From: Apostichopus japonicus
Taxonomy: Eukaryota > Echinodermata > Holothuroidea > Aspidochirotida > Stichopodidae
Direction of reading: 5' to 3'
Length of the DNA stretch: 64,000 nt
Assembly: GCF_037975245.1 (NCBI RefSeq)
Contig: NC_092565.1
Coordinates: 21,194,999-21,258,998, forward strand
How positions within the stretch are numbered: position 1 is the stretch's first letter; every line of letters starts with the position of its first letter. This document shows, in pieces, positions 48,163 to 59,717 of the stretch. The notes beneath the pieces were generated by a model. That model was not told where the DNA came from and ran no database searches. It saw only the letters and a program-made list of their open reading frames with translations. A program made the position numbers and the translations under genes.

Positions 48163-49537
48163 CTTGTAATAATGCTGAATGGAGGAAAAATGTTGTGCAG
48201 TCCAGAGAGATCATTTTATCCATGAGATAAACCAAATACTTTAAGACATTAAAGCTATTCCTTTTGCACTTTGTATTACATACTGTAGCTATTAAAAAAT
48301 GCTAATAATGTTCAGTTTGCATCAAGTTCAGTTAATGCAACAAAAAGGAAGAAGAAGAAGAATATCCCAGTAGAGTGTTTTAGTTGCAAAGTCAGTAGAA
48401 TTGGTTCATTTGATCTGTGAGAAAATTATACTGCTGGAGATATTTTCCATCCTTATTTTTGAGGGTTCAAAAGGTGTCAAATACAGCCTCTGCAATTTTT
48501 TCTAAGCATATTCAAATATGGTATCCTTTTCTGTCAAAGGGAAAATGTCAACACATCTGGCGACTTAGGAAGTAAGTTTGCCAAGCCCGATTGCAACAAT
48601 GTACAACCCATACCTTAGAGTCTAATTTATTCTATCATGCATTATTTCATAAGTACAGTAAATTGAGATTAAATGTGACTCTTTCTCCCTGCAATGATTA
48701 ACAACACCAAACCACAAGGCGGTCATAATTATGAGTAAGCTTATTTCAAAATGCCATTCAGGTTCTGTAGAATCAAATAGAGCACATATTTTGCCCACTT
48801 TTGATACATGTATCAGTCCTTCATAACGCAATCGGTTGCCTGTTTGATAACAAATATTTCATAAGAAACAATATCTCTGTGAGTAATTTCAATTATACCT
48901 GTTTGTTCTCCCCCGTTCATAGAGACAGCTCGAACATAAGCTGTGACTGTCTACAACTTCAAATGTAAAGTTCATTCACGACTAGCAGATAAAGGAAACC
49001 AGAACATTGACTAATTTCACAGCCTCTCATTCACATGCAAAGCATCATGTTGCACCAAGTGATGAATAATATTTCCAGTTAACATCACATATTTTAGCCT
49101 TGCATTTTTGATCTATGAGTAGATCCTTGTTTCTGAATGAGGTGTTCTTGTACTAATAAGTTTTATCAACATCGTAGAAATATTGAACCAACTGGCAAAA
49201 CTTTCAAACATTCATTGTAGGGAATAACCCTTGATATCAGCATGGCCTAGAGGAATTGGGAGGGTCAAAGACAATATCATGTCCAGGGAATTCTTGAAAA
49301 GAAAAAAATGTTCACCTAAAGTTATTAAGGCTGAGGCCCCATCATTTTGCATCCCTTCATATTGTAAAGTAGAAAGGCTGTGAACAAAATCTCAACAACT
49401 TTACACTTATTGTAGGGCCTAGCTAGAAGACTAGAGCTCTTCTATAATTGGATCACTTGTGACAGTGTTAGCCAGCCTACTGTACGTACAAGGATCAATT
49501 ATTCTCTATTTTTTTAACAGACATGCTGAAACCATTG
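48163..49537. other. HOGA1 upstream region
   Basis: No other gene recognised. The HOGA1 promoter should be in the first few hundred bases; I see no clear TATA box. Confidence 0.4.
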
Positions 49538-49544
49538 AGGATTA

Positions 49545-50488
49545 TACGGAAGCGTAGAAGGGACATTGCATTGACGAGTTACCAACTTGACAAAACGACA
49601 ATTTTCTGCAAATTGACGAGTTGTCGAGATGGTAACGTGACAAAATTCAGAAAATTGACGTTTTGACGAGATACCGGATCTCGTCAATGCAGCAATTTTC
49701 TGCAAATTGACGAGTTGTCGAGATGGTAACGTGACAAAATTCAGAAAATTGTCATTTTGTCGAGATAACGGATCTCGTCAATGCAGTGTGCAACTCGTCA
49801 ATTTGCAGAAAATTGTTGCATTGACGAGATCCGTTATCTCGTCAAACCGACAATTTTCTGAATTTTGTCATCTTGTCGAGATGATAGTAAGTGTGCAACT
49901 TGTCAATTTGCAGAAAATTGTTGCATTGACGAGATCCGTTATCTCGTCAAAACGTCAATTTTCTGAATTTTGTGGTTTTGTCGAGATGGTAGTAAGTGTG
50001 CAACTCGTCAATTTGCAGAAAATTGTTGCATTGACGAGATCCGTTATCTCGTCAAAACGTCAATTTTCTGAATTTTGTGGTTTTGTCGAGATGGTAGTAA
50101 GTGTGCAACTCGTCAATTTGCAGAAAATTGTTGCATTGACGAGATCCGTTATCTCGTCAAAACGTCAATTTTCTGAATTTTGTCGTTTTGTCGAGATGAT
50201 AGTAAGTGTGCAACTCGTCAATTTGCAAAAAATTGCTGCATTGACGAGATCCGTTATCTCATCAAAACGTCAATTTTCTGAATTTTGTGGTTTTGTCGAG
50301 ATGGTAGTAAGTGTGCAACTCGTCAATTTGCAGAAAATTGCTGCATTGACGAGATCCGTTATCTCGTCAAAACGTCAATTTTCTGATTTTTGTCACGTTA
50401 CCATCTCGTCAACTCGTCAATTTGCAGATAATTGTCGTTTTGTCAAGTTGGTAACGCGTCAATGCAATGTCCCTTCTACGCTTCCGTA
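49545..50488. mobile_element. Foldback element built of 105-bp repeats
   Basis: A 944-bp element with inverted ends TACGGAAGCGTAGAAGGG and CCCTTCTACGCTTCCGTA, flanked by GGATTA on both sides (49539-49544 and 50489-50494). The inversion continues inward for well over 100 bases. The arms contain the same repeat unit in opposite orientations: about two units on the left and six on the right, meeting near 49787. The right-hand period is exactly 105 bases (starts at 49891, 49996, 50101, 50206, 50311). As 105 is a multiple of three, one frame stays open for 260 codons with a 35-residue period, but it has no family match and is most likely a by-product. Confidence 0.85.
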
Positions 50489-51072
50489 GGATTAGCCTAT
50501 ACTGATGGTATAAACACAGACTAAGACCAATGTTAGGCATAGGGTAAAAGCCTAGCCTAAGTTAGGCTATAGGCCTTTAGGCTCACTTTGGGGGTGAGGT
50601 CTTCAGTACGTGGGGAGGGGAGGGGAGGGGGTGATATTGTGAGCAGGAGTAGCATAGCTTAAGAAGTTCCCTGTAGGCCTATTCCTTTATCCTTTCCATT
50701 GTCACTGTTTATCCTATTGTGGTAGAGGATGTATACCGATTATGTCTATGCACTCAAGCGTGCAACTGTATGACTGTTGTACGCTATGATGACTGTAAGT
50801 GTAATATGAAGTGAGAGAAGCACAAGCAGAATGAAGTTGCAGTCTCTCTTCATCTACAGGCCAACACTAGGCTCAGGTTAGGGCTAATTGAGTAACAACC
50901 AATGATGCATATATCCATGTAGCAATGTCGAGGGTGGTAAAAATAATGAAGGAATCGAGCCTACAAGAAATGTTACATTCATGAGTTGTACTAACTCAAA
51001 CAATAGAACGCCAACAGAATTACGAACTTTTGCAACAGTTTCAAAGTCGAAGAGCCTCCCGAGCTTCAGTCT

Positions 51073-51324
51073 CTAACTGATAGTAGTTATGAGCGGTGGC
51101 ACACGGTCACACACACCGGACTGATTTTCCTTACGGTTTGCTTCACAAGGCACCCTCGAACGGAATAGGTCAGAATTAACATGTGACACATCTATTGGCA
51201 GCCCCTGTGGATGCGACGAGGGTACGGTACCGGAAGTTACAAGTGTTACGAGGAAGCTTGCTAGGGCTAATGACAAAATGACTGTTGTAATCGATAGGCT
51301 AGTAACACTGACCTGTAACATCAA
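51073..51324 (-). CDS. Candidate secreted-protein first exon, unrecognised
   Basis: An 83-codon frame begins with a hydrophobic stretch (LSITTVILSLALASFLVTLV) resembling a signal peptide, then a polar segment with two Cys. A possible donor (CCG then GTGTGT) lies near its end. I found no further exons downstream on the - strand and do not recognise the protein. Chance is a real alternative. Confidence 0.25.
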   Translation of the reverse strand: MMLQVSVTSLSITTVILSLALASFLVTLVTSGTVPSSHPQGLPIDVSHVNSDLFRSRVPCEANRKENQSGVCDRVPPLITTIS

Positions 51325-51424
51325 TTACCCTGCCAACGATCAATTCAAAGGTCTGCTGTGTAGACCCCATATGATAGAGCAGAATATGAATATACGTTCT
51401 TATATTCTTCTCTATGGTAGACCC

Positions 51425-51735
51425 CAACTATAGCACGCTATCATGGAAAAGTTTCTTGAGATTACGTAATCGACCTGCCTTGGTCGTAAAATTACCTATT
51501 TTTACCAATTAGTCTTCAACACCTGCCACATATTTTTTCTTGTATGAGAGTCTGTGTGTGAACGCTGATTAACTACACTTTAGACATGGACATATTTCCA
51601 CATAGTGTTTACACAAGAGCCTAATGGTGTTAAGAAGCTATGCCGGCTAAATGTAGAGCCTGTGGTCGATTTACGACCGTGGCAGGTCGATTACGTAATC
51701 ACAAAACTTTCCTAGCTATAGCGTGCTATAATTGG
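51425..51735. mobile_element. Inverted-repeat MITE-like element
   Basis: The left arm (about 66 bases, starting CAACTATAGCACGCTAT) and the right arm (ending ATAGCGTGCTATAATTGG) are reverse complements with a few mismatches. They share GATTACGTAATCGACCTGCC. The interior is non-coding and about 180 bases. A target duplication was not identified. Confidence 0.75.
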
Positions 51736-51744
51736 AGCTTGTGA

Positions 51745-52440
51745 ACTCAAACGACTATTGACCTCCGCCCACAACATTATGCTTCTTGTACTCAATATAA
51801 GTGGTACAATCACATACCAAATTAATATGCAATCTGTCCAAGCTTCCCTTGCGATATTATATTTAGGAAGGTGAGTTAGTTTAGAGAGACAGGAAAGAGG
51901 GGATTGAAGTAAATGTTTGGCGCTTAATTGTTGACTTCAAATGATCTTTGACCTCCACCAAAATCAAAGAGGCTTCAATGACTCATTGTTATACACCTAA
52001 TTCATACCAAGTATGATATCTACCCAAGCTTCCAATATTGATATCGGATACCATGTTTACAAGGTTTTCACAATTTGACCCCAAGTGACTTTTGACCTTC
52101 ACCAAAACAATAGGCTTCTGGTACTCAATGTGGTACACACCAAATATGAGTTCTGCCCAAGCTTACCATCTTGAGATATGGTGTTTCCAAGTTTTCACAA
52201 TTTGACCTCTGGTGACCCCAAATTACCTTTGACCTCCACAAGAAACAATATGCTTCTTATACTCAATGTGGTATTTCTACACACCAAATATGAAATTGGT
52301 TCGACCTTCCCTTCTTCAGATATCGTGTTTACAAGCTGGGCGTCACAAACGCACGCACACACACACATACGCATCAAACATACGCCACATGATCATGAAT
52401 GAAAAGGTTACGATTATCATCGAAACCAAAAAGCAACGAC
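51745..52440 (+). repeat. Tandem ~127-bp repeat array with DR1-like sites
   Basis: About five units. CACAATTTGACC recurs at about 52069 and 52196, giving a period near 127. Each unit holds a TGAYCTTTGACCTYCACC-like segment (for example at about 51942, 52086 and 52225), CTTCTTGTACTCAATGTGGT and TCTGYCCAAGCTTMCC. The segment resembles the direct repeats bound by RXR/HNF4-type receptors. Non-coding. Confidence 0.85.
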
Positions 52441-52839
52441 ATATATGATACTGGCGGGGATAGGTTTTTTTTTTACAGAACAGTACGTGTAATATATGCC
52501 AAGATATCGTATATCTAGCATAAGCCAAGATATATAGCCTAAGCATAATTTGATTTCTAGTCTGAACAATTAGTTTGACACTTCTGGTGAAATAAAAGTT
52601 GCGTGCGTCGCGTGGAACTTCATTGTCATATTTAATAAAGATACAACTATCTTCCAACATTTGGGTCAATAAAACATAAATGAGATTCCTGCGTGTATAC
52701 CATAGAAATATACCCACAAGGTACATACCATTATGTGTTTGTGAATGTTTTCGAAGGAGTGTAAGATTGCCAACCCCTTAAATACCGGTTCCCTTAAATG
52801 TTTTATCCAGAACTCTAACTAATTTTTATGCTCTAAATT

Positions 52840-53040
52840 TCATTTCATTGATTGTTCCATGTTACATTTCATGCCGTTGCCAATTTTGAATGTATTTTCC
52901 TTTTCATTGTCATCTTATTGTTCACGTATATGATTAATTTAGTTTTTATTCTACTTTAGTTTTTGTATTTCAGGTCCTCTGGGAGATAAGCTTTATGCTA
53001 ACGTTACCGAGTTTACCCTTTAATATTGAATGAATGAACA
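52840..53040 (+). mobile_element. Possible LINE 3' end with (TGAA)n tail
   Basis: An AT-rich stretch leads to TTTCAGGTCCTCTGGGAGAT, ACCGAGTTTACCC and TAATATTGAATGAATGAA. This resembles the 3' ends of CR1/L2-type LINEs, which finish with short tandem repeats after a GG(T/A)CC...CCC hairpin. No coding part remains. Confidence 0.35.
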
Positions 53041-54169
53041 AGAGCCAGTGCCGTGCCCAGGATTACAAAGTTGGGGCCCAATTTCTGACTGATTTAAGGT
53101 AGGGGATGAATGAAGGATCATTAAAAAAGAGGATGTTGTCCTCCAGTCATTGAAACTGCCTCCTATATGGGAATGGAACATAAAACATTGAAGAATTGAC
53201 GAAATAGAATAACAAACCATCCAATTTTAGAGACAAAACATACGTTATACTTTCGGGATGAATTTTCATAAGTTTGCGGTAAAACTCGCATTTTATTGGT
53301 TAATGTTATACTTTCGAAATGGGATATAAGTTATATCCAACACTATATGAGATAAACTCGAGAAATAAGGCCAAAAAACGCTGGAATCAATTTTGTGATA
53401 TAATGTCACCGTTTTTTTCGAGAAGAATATTCAAAATCCAGAGGCTGCAGGGGAGAAACGTTACCTTCCCCTCCCCGCCATCTATGGGTATATACACCCC
53501 CCTCCCCACACACACACACACATACACGCAAAGCTTTGGTTTAAAACAAAAAACACCTCAAAAGTGCTTTTTGTTTTCACAAACTAGAATGAAGGGGCCC
53601 TATTCTGTGGTTGTAAGAAAAAAGTGTCCTTTCGTTATTTAATTAGTGACCTTTTGTTGAGAACTCGATATTTGAAAACTGGAATTGTGGTGTAGGCCTA
53701 TTGTGGCATTGAGAATATTGTGGTTTACCAACTTAAATTGTAACACTGCATGACCATGATATTGTGCGGCCCCACCCTCCCAGATTTAACCATCTTTCTC
53801 CGCATCTGCAGCTATTTTACGGCCACAAATATATCCAGAAAGGGTCCTCAATCGGGCCATCTCCGATGATATTGCGGTCGATATGCACCGTGGCAAGCAA
53901 CGAATGCCTTATATCCTTCAATTTTAATGGAAGTAACGGTCTTTTAAGGCTAAGTTTTGATGCACACCTAATACCACAAATTCAAGAAGAGGGTTTTCCA
54001 CGGAGTTGCAGATCTGATCTCTTCCATGACGGAAGTGTTTGATCTCAATAGACCGTTGTCCTCGACCATTAACACCAAAATCTGCATTATTTTAAAATTA
54101 ATATCATCAGTCTCGTCATATCATGTGGTTTAATGCATTTTCCCTACATTTTGACAAGGAGAAATCGGC

Positions 54170-54630
54170 TATTTAAGTTTTTTTTACCTATGACCTTAGA
54201 CCTATATGACATCATAATTCACACAGGCCCAAGTTTATATGATCAACAACTACCCACTAAGAACTTGATCCGACTAACAGTTGAGGAGTTCATGACACAC
54301 TTTTCGCACAACCATAGGCCAATGTGACCTTTGACCACAATTGAAGTTTGACCACGACCTTCAACACCTACATCTGTCCTTTTTAAAAATTTGTCTCATC
54401 ATTCACTACATATGCCTTTCTAAATGCCTTTTTCATACATGCTGACAAGCAGAAAATGGCTAAAAAACAATATTTTTTGGTTTCTTGACCTTTAGCACAT
54501 GACGTCATCAATCACGCAGGTACGATTGTACATGGTTGGGCCACAAAGTTTGAACTTGATCGGCCTTACGGGCGAGGAGGAGTTCGGGACAAACTTTTTG
54601 CTCACACATACAGGCACGCACACCTATACA
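54170..54630 (+). repeat. Dispersed repeat, diverged, with DR1-like site
   Basis: Two units about 300 bases long with TGACCTTWGACC, TGACRTCATMATTCACRCAGG, TGATCSGMCTWACRG and a GAGGAGTTC phrase. TGACCTTTGACCA lies at 54325-54337. Related in motif but not clearly in sequence to the 127-bp family. Confidence 0.5.
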
Positions 54631-54976
54631 CACACACCCATCCTCACATTTCTGACGTAGAGTGCAGTACAATATCTCATCTCCTTATACATTGCATGTA
54701 GGGAGGTGAGATAATTATACGCATAGGCTTACGCGGTTAACAGTGTCGCAACCACCATGTTTGTTATGGCCATTGAACTCCAACTCATTGTCAGCAAATA
54801 AGAGGCACGTAAGTCAATTAAAACAAGCCATGCATAAACCAGGTGTCACTTTTGTGTATAATTTATAGATATGGACATTGGGTGCGACCTAAGGGTCGGT
54901 TTATCCTGTAGGCATCGCTCCCATAGGGAGGATGAGATATTGTACTGAGTTCCTTTGCCAGTTGGGCCAGTTGGGG

Positions 54977-55165
54977 TACCCCGGCCACCACTGCTGACCT
55001 CAAGAGAGTAGCTACTCAGGAAATTAACCATTACCATGACAATTGTTACTATGTAAAATGTTTTGGCAATTGTTACTATGTCAGTTGCCATAGTAAGAAT
55101 TGCCACGGTAATGGTTAATTTTCCTGAGTAGCTACTCTCTTGAGGTCAGCCTATGTGGCCGGGGT
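54977..55165. repeat. Near-perfect inverted repeat (long hairpin)
   Basis: The left arm 54977-55053 and right arm 55079-55165 pair along about 75 bases: CCCCGGCCAC, TGACCTCAAGAGAGTAGCTA, TTAACCATTACC and CAATTSTTACTATG are found on both strands. The loop is about 25 bases. A transcript would form one long stem. It could be a foldback MITE or a source of small RNAs. No coding content. Confidence 0.85.
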
Positions 55166-56760
55166 CCCCGGGGTGACCGGAAGTCCATGCACTGAAGGAG
55201 GGGTCTAAACGTGTCCGTGTGTATGGGTGGGTGTGTGTGTGTCATTTTGTATGTGTGTGGTTGTGTGTGTCCATTGTTGTGTCAAAAACTACTCCTAAAC
55301 CGGCTGGACCGATTTTCTTCAAACTTGGTGTGAAGGTTCGCCATGGTGAACCCTTGTGTCTCGCAGTTATGTGTGTTGCTGTTATGTTAGGCCTATTAAT
55401 TCCGAACTAGGCTACAAAGTACAATATTGTGCCTGGCCTGGTCCAGTTAATTATTCGTGAAAACCTGGCTAAATTGGTGGACGTGGGTTTTGGAATTTCC
55501 AACAAGGTCTACGTGATACATAGAGTTAAAACGGCGGTAACGCGCGACGCGATTATAGCTCGTTCAAACTGGGAATTGGTAAGTCGTAATTTTGTGACGC
55601 GGTTCACCTTCGCGGCCGGTTCTAGCCTATATCACTTCAATTGTAAACATGTGCGTGCAGGACGCGCGATATGTTTAATGCATCGTACCTATAGACTATA
55701 GTCGCGTAGTCTAAGCGCACGTGAGGACAAGGTCAGCCTAATCTAGTATTAACTACCTTCACACGACATTAGAATTTGACTGATTGACAATGAGTGGTAT
55801 TCTTTCTAGTCTAAAAGTCGTATAAAATGTACCCCCTCCCCCCCCCCCCCAAAAAGAAGTGGAAAATTTCACAATAATTTGACCACTGTTAAAAGTATGA
55901 AATCTGGAGTCAGGACTCCAAGCCTAGATATGTTCAGTGTAAGGTTCACAAAATAAATCAATCATGTTAACTAAAACGGGTATTGCCAAATTCCATAGCT
56001 GATAATAAATTCACGCATTTGAAATCAGTGTTTACTGAGATATTCAACTCCGTGGATTGCCATCTTAGTTGTTTCTGCAATTGCGTTAATGAGAGCTGCA
56101 ATTCTAATTAAATATTGGAACATACGGTACTCCCGCTCCTCACTTGCTCCTATAATTTATAATCGCGTAATTGGCTATACACCTTTGCATCGACTTTATA
56201 TCGCTTTCTTTTTCGCTATTTGCCAGTAACCATAATAGCTTTTTCGCTATTTGCCAGTAACCATAATCATAACTCTGCAGCTACTTTTCGTTATTGATGA
56301 ACATAATCCAAACCTTACAATTACATCAAAATATAACAGCATAAAGACATACAGACTACAGAGCGAGCAAGGGAAAGTTTCAAAACAAATGAAACGACTT
56401 AAACAAGTCAACAGTGAAATTTCTTATTCCTAAAAATGTTTCAAATACATCTTCCTTATTCAGGCAATAACTTCTAGGATAAAGAATACGCAATTAGTTC
56501 TTGATATGAATTTGGAACCGTAAAACGTATTAACTTGAAATACCACCATCCATAATATTTCTTGCCTTCAGCAAAATAATTGTACCTGGCAATATTGCAT
56601 TGTGGGGGTAAACCTGCCATATTGGAATTTTTACATGGCAGCAACGCCCAGCAAGCCGACAAAACACGGCGTTTCCATTGTTAACAACGCTAAAGTGGAA
56701 GCTAAGTTTGCCTTAAACTGAAACTAGAAGCATATTCAATAAAGGAAAGGGTATTAAAAA
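55166..56760. other. Intergenic; upstream of the third gene
   Basis: Includes a GT-rich stretch (55210-55275), a phrase CTCCTAAACCGGCTGGACCG that I recognise as a common dispersed-repeat motif, a C-run near 55835, and a 2-copy 30-bp duplication (CTTTTTCGCTATTTGCCAGT... at about 56209-56265). The gene's promoter should lie just before 56761. Confidence 0.4.
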
Positions 56761-59717
56761 ATGAGTTCGATGGACAGTAAACGGTCAAAAAGACGTCGGA
56801 ATAAGCGTGGAAGTGCTAAGGCCAGACAGAAAATATGTAATGTTAGCGGGGGATCTAACGTTAGTGTTGTACACAACAATGTGGATTCTTTCTCTCAATC
56901 ACATGCTCAGGTAAACATGGAATTGTGATCGGTTTTAATACGTGTATTTCAGAGGTGACAGTTTTGCAGAAGTCTCATATGGTTTTCGAGCAAATATGAT
57001 GAATGAATCATTTTAGCCAAATATCTGAAAACTTCAAACATGACGTCGTTACAATAGAATCGTAGCATAACACAGTAACCAATGGACGTAGCCTAACGTT
57101 AGGCTGACTATACTGCGTGCAAACCAAAAACCTGGGCCTAGCCTATTGAAAACGTTACGTTAGGCTTACATGACCAACCTAGCATTGTGTTGTATCCACT
57201 CATGTTCATTATAGGATGAAATATGTTATGTCCAGACCCCTGTTCGCAAACATTTAAACCTAGGATCCTCCATGAGGACCAAGTCAATATCCAAATGATC
57301 CCAACCCATCAGAATTGATGCTCAAGTCTCAAGCTGCATGAATCCTAACTTATCCTAGGCCTAGCTTGGACTATGCACTGAGTTCAAGCTTTGAATATAG
57401 TAGATAAATATTCTAAGTCTGAAAAACTCTGCAACCCACAGAAAATGTTTCTCATAACACTTTTGGTGTACCTCCTACAGTTGCGGACCATCAGATTAGG
57501 TCTAGTATGGTGGTGCATGGTAACTATGCATGCCCCTCACCCGTCCCAACTCTGCATACTGCGTTATACATACATGTAGCTGCACTGATAGATACATTAG
57601 TTGCTGTGACCATAAGTCAAAATTGCAACCACATTTCCATTCACAATTTTAGTCTACAAAGCCTTTTACCAAGTGGACTAATTTACCATAGTGAGACTAA
57701 GAAACATGATTTTGAGACACTTTCGTTGATTATTCCATCCATTTATTTATATTAAACAGTAAATTCCAAGGCATGCAGGAAGTTAGAGAATTTTCCCTTG
57801 CTTCAAGCAGTTTAACTCCCAACCTTTACAAGTGTAATTATTACTATGTCTGGCAGAATCTGGCCATACCCTATCTATGAAATCACATGGCTGAAAGATG
57901 CAACTAAACCACTGAGCCAAATCAGCGAGATATTCATCACTGCTATACTTTATAGAACATTTATGCCTTTACTATCATAAATTTACCATGTACCATAATA
58001 ATCTCTACAGAATTTACCATGTACCATCATATTATCTATAGCCTAGACCTATCTTCACTTTGGCTTGAGCATATAGGCCTATTTCAGTGGTAGGTATTAA
58101 ACCACAAACTTGGCAAACGCAACATTTCTACAACAAAGGTACAGTTTTAATACTACTTCTACTATTTCTATGATATGGTGACCAGACTTTCAGGAAATCC
58201 AGGGACATAAATATGTTGGTCCCCTCATGTTGACATTGTAACATTCATGCAAGGGGTAAACCTACAGGTTCACAATTTAGGGGACATCTCAGTCATTGAT
58301 GTTGCTACATTGCTAAACACTGTAGAGATATCCTCATAATACAGGTCTGTTAAAGGAGGACTATGTTGAATAAAAGTTATAACATAATTTTCTTCAAAGT
58401 ATACAAGGTACTTGCTGTTCACACATTTGTTGGTAAGATTGCCATAAAATATACTGCTGGTGGTTAAGGAATTTTGACAACATTTTGACATAAGAGCTTC
58501 TATATTGGTCTGAATATCACATTTTTACCTCAATTTTCGTTAACTGGATGATGACAAGATCATTCAATATTAGTGTCAGCTACTCCTTCGTTTCAAGTAT
58601 GTGGCGTTACCACTGTGCACAAAAAATAATTTACAACAGTAAGTCCTTCCTTACAACTGTTATTTCTTTGTTTACTTTTATCAGCTCTCAGATAACCTGA
58701 AAAAGATGCCGAGTACCCAGCCAGTCTCTGAGTTGGATCTGGATAACATTCCACAGGTCAGTAGAAAAAGTGGATCAATAACTCTATCCTCAACCTAAAA
58801 TCCAACTTGTCCTATACTAGAGGGGAATGCATAAGCCTAATGTTACTACATTAATAGGCTCTGCAGGCCTTCAGTGATGTATATGATAAGACTGTAAACA
58901 ACTGATTGATGAACTGACTGCTGCATATTTATACTGACTACTAATATCCTAAAATTACTTTCTAAAGTTAACAGATGATGATGGTTTGCCCCGCAGAGTT
59001 AATCGTAAAAATGTGGTTTGCGTGATAGAAACATTCCTTAATGCACTTGTTGGGGAATATTTGCATAAAATTTGCTAAAATTAACCAATGGGAGATGGTT
59101 AACACAGTGCAATTTGCACATCTCTTGCGCTAGGCTCATCAAACCTGTTCCTGTATTGCTGTGCACTCAGGCTAGCGCTCCAGAAGGTCCTGGCTATTTA
59201 TTGATAAGTTGGAAAGTCAAGTTGGAAAGTCCATTGAAACTGTACATCAATTGACCCTTATTGTTAAATGGTGATGTCCGATGTGTAATTATGGACCAAT
59301 CATGTGTTGCCTGAATCTATCAGACCTGTGTGGAAACGTTGTGTTCAACATTGCCACTAAATTCTACATGGTGATGGTCAACACCGTCAACTTATGAACT
59401 GCTCAAGAGTACAAAGGTCAAGTTTTGTAGCAGTAAATGTGTGCAATTATGCAATGCGGAGAGATTGCTTGGGCTACACTGTACAGTGCGCACATGTAAA
59501 AGTAAATGAACACAGTTGCTCAATACATTCTCAGGTGGGAAAGTAACAAATTTTCAGCCAATTTTACACTTCAACACATCCAGAGTAGAATGGATTATCA
59601 CCAAATGATGAAATTTTGGAAGATGCACATAAATTGTTCCTCCCTGACATGAATTCAAGTAAAAGTGTAACCAAAATGGAGAAAAATGGCAGTGATTTTT
59701 ACAAATTTCCAGACCAG
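56761..59717 (+). CDS. 5' exons of an unrecognised gene with a basic N-terminus
   Basis: Three exons join in phase 0: 56761-56910 (starts at ATG), 58685-58756 and probably 59589-59717. All have GT donors and AG acceptors and read 117 residues with no stop. The N-terminus is strongly basic (DSKRSKRRRNKRGSAKARQK), like a nuclear or nucleolar localisation signal. The rest is rich in Ser, Asn and acidic residues and looks disordered. I do not recognise the family. The third exon is less certain, since its acceptor tract is weak. No stop is reached, and the gene probably continues past the window or into exons I did not identify. Confidence 0.55.

Noticed and set aside
49707-50489. 260-codon frame with 35-residue repeats as a real protein gene
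   Set aside because: It lies wholly within a foldback element between its inverted ends, with no promoter, signal or family evidence. It is kept only as a finding.
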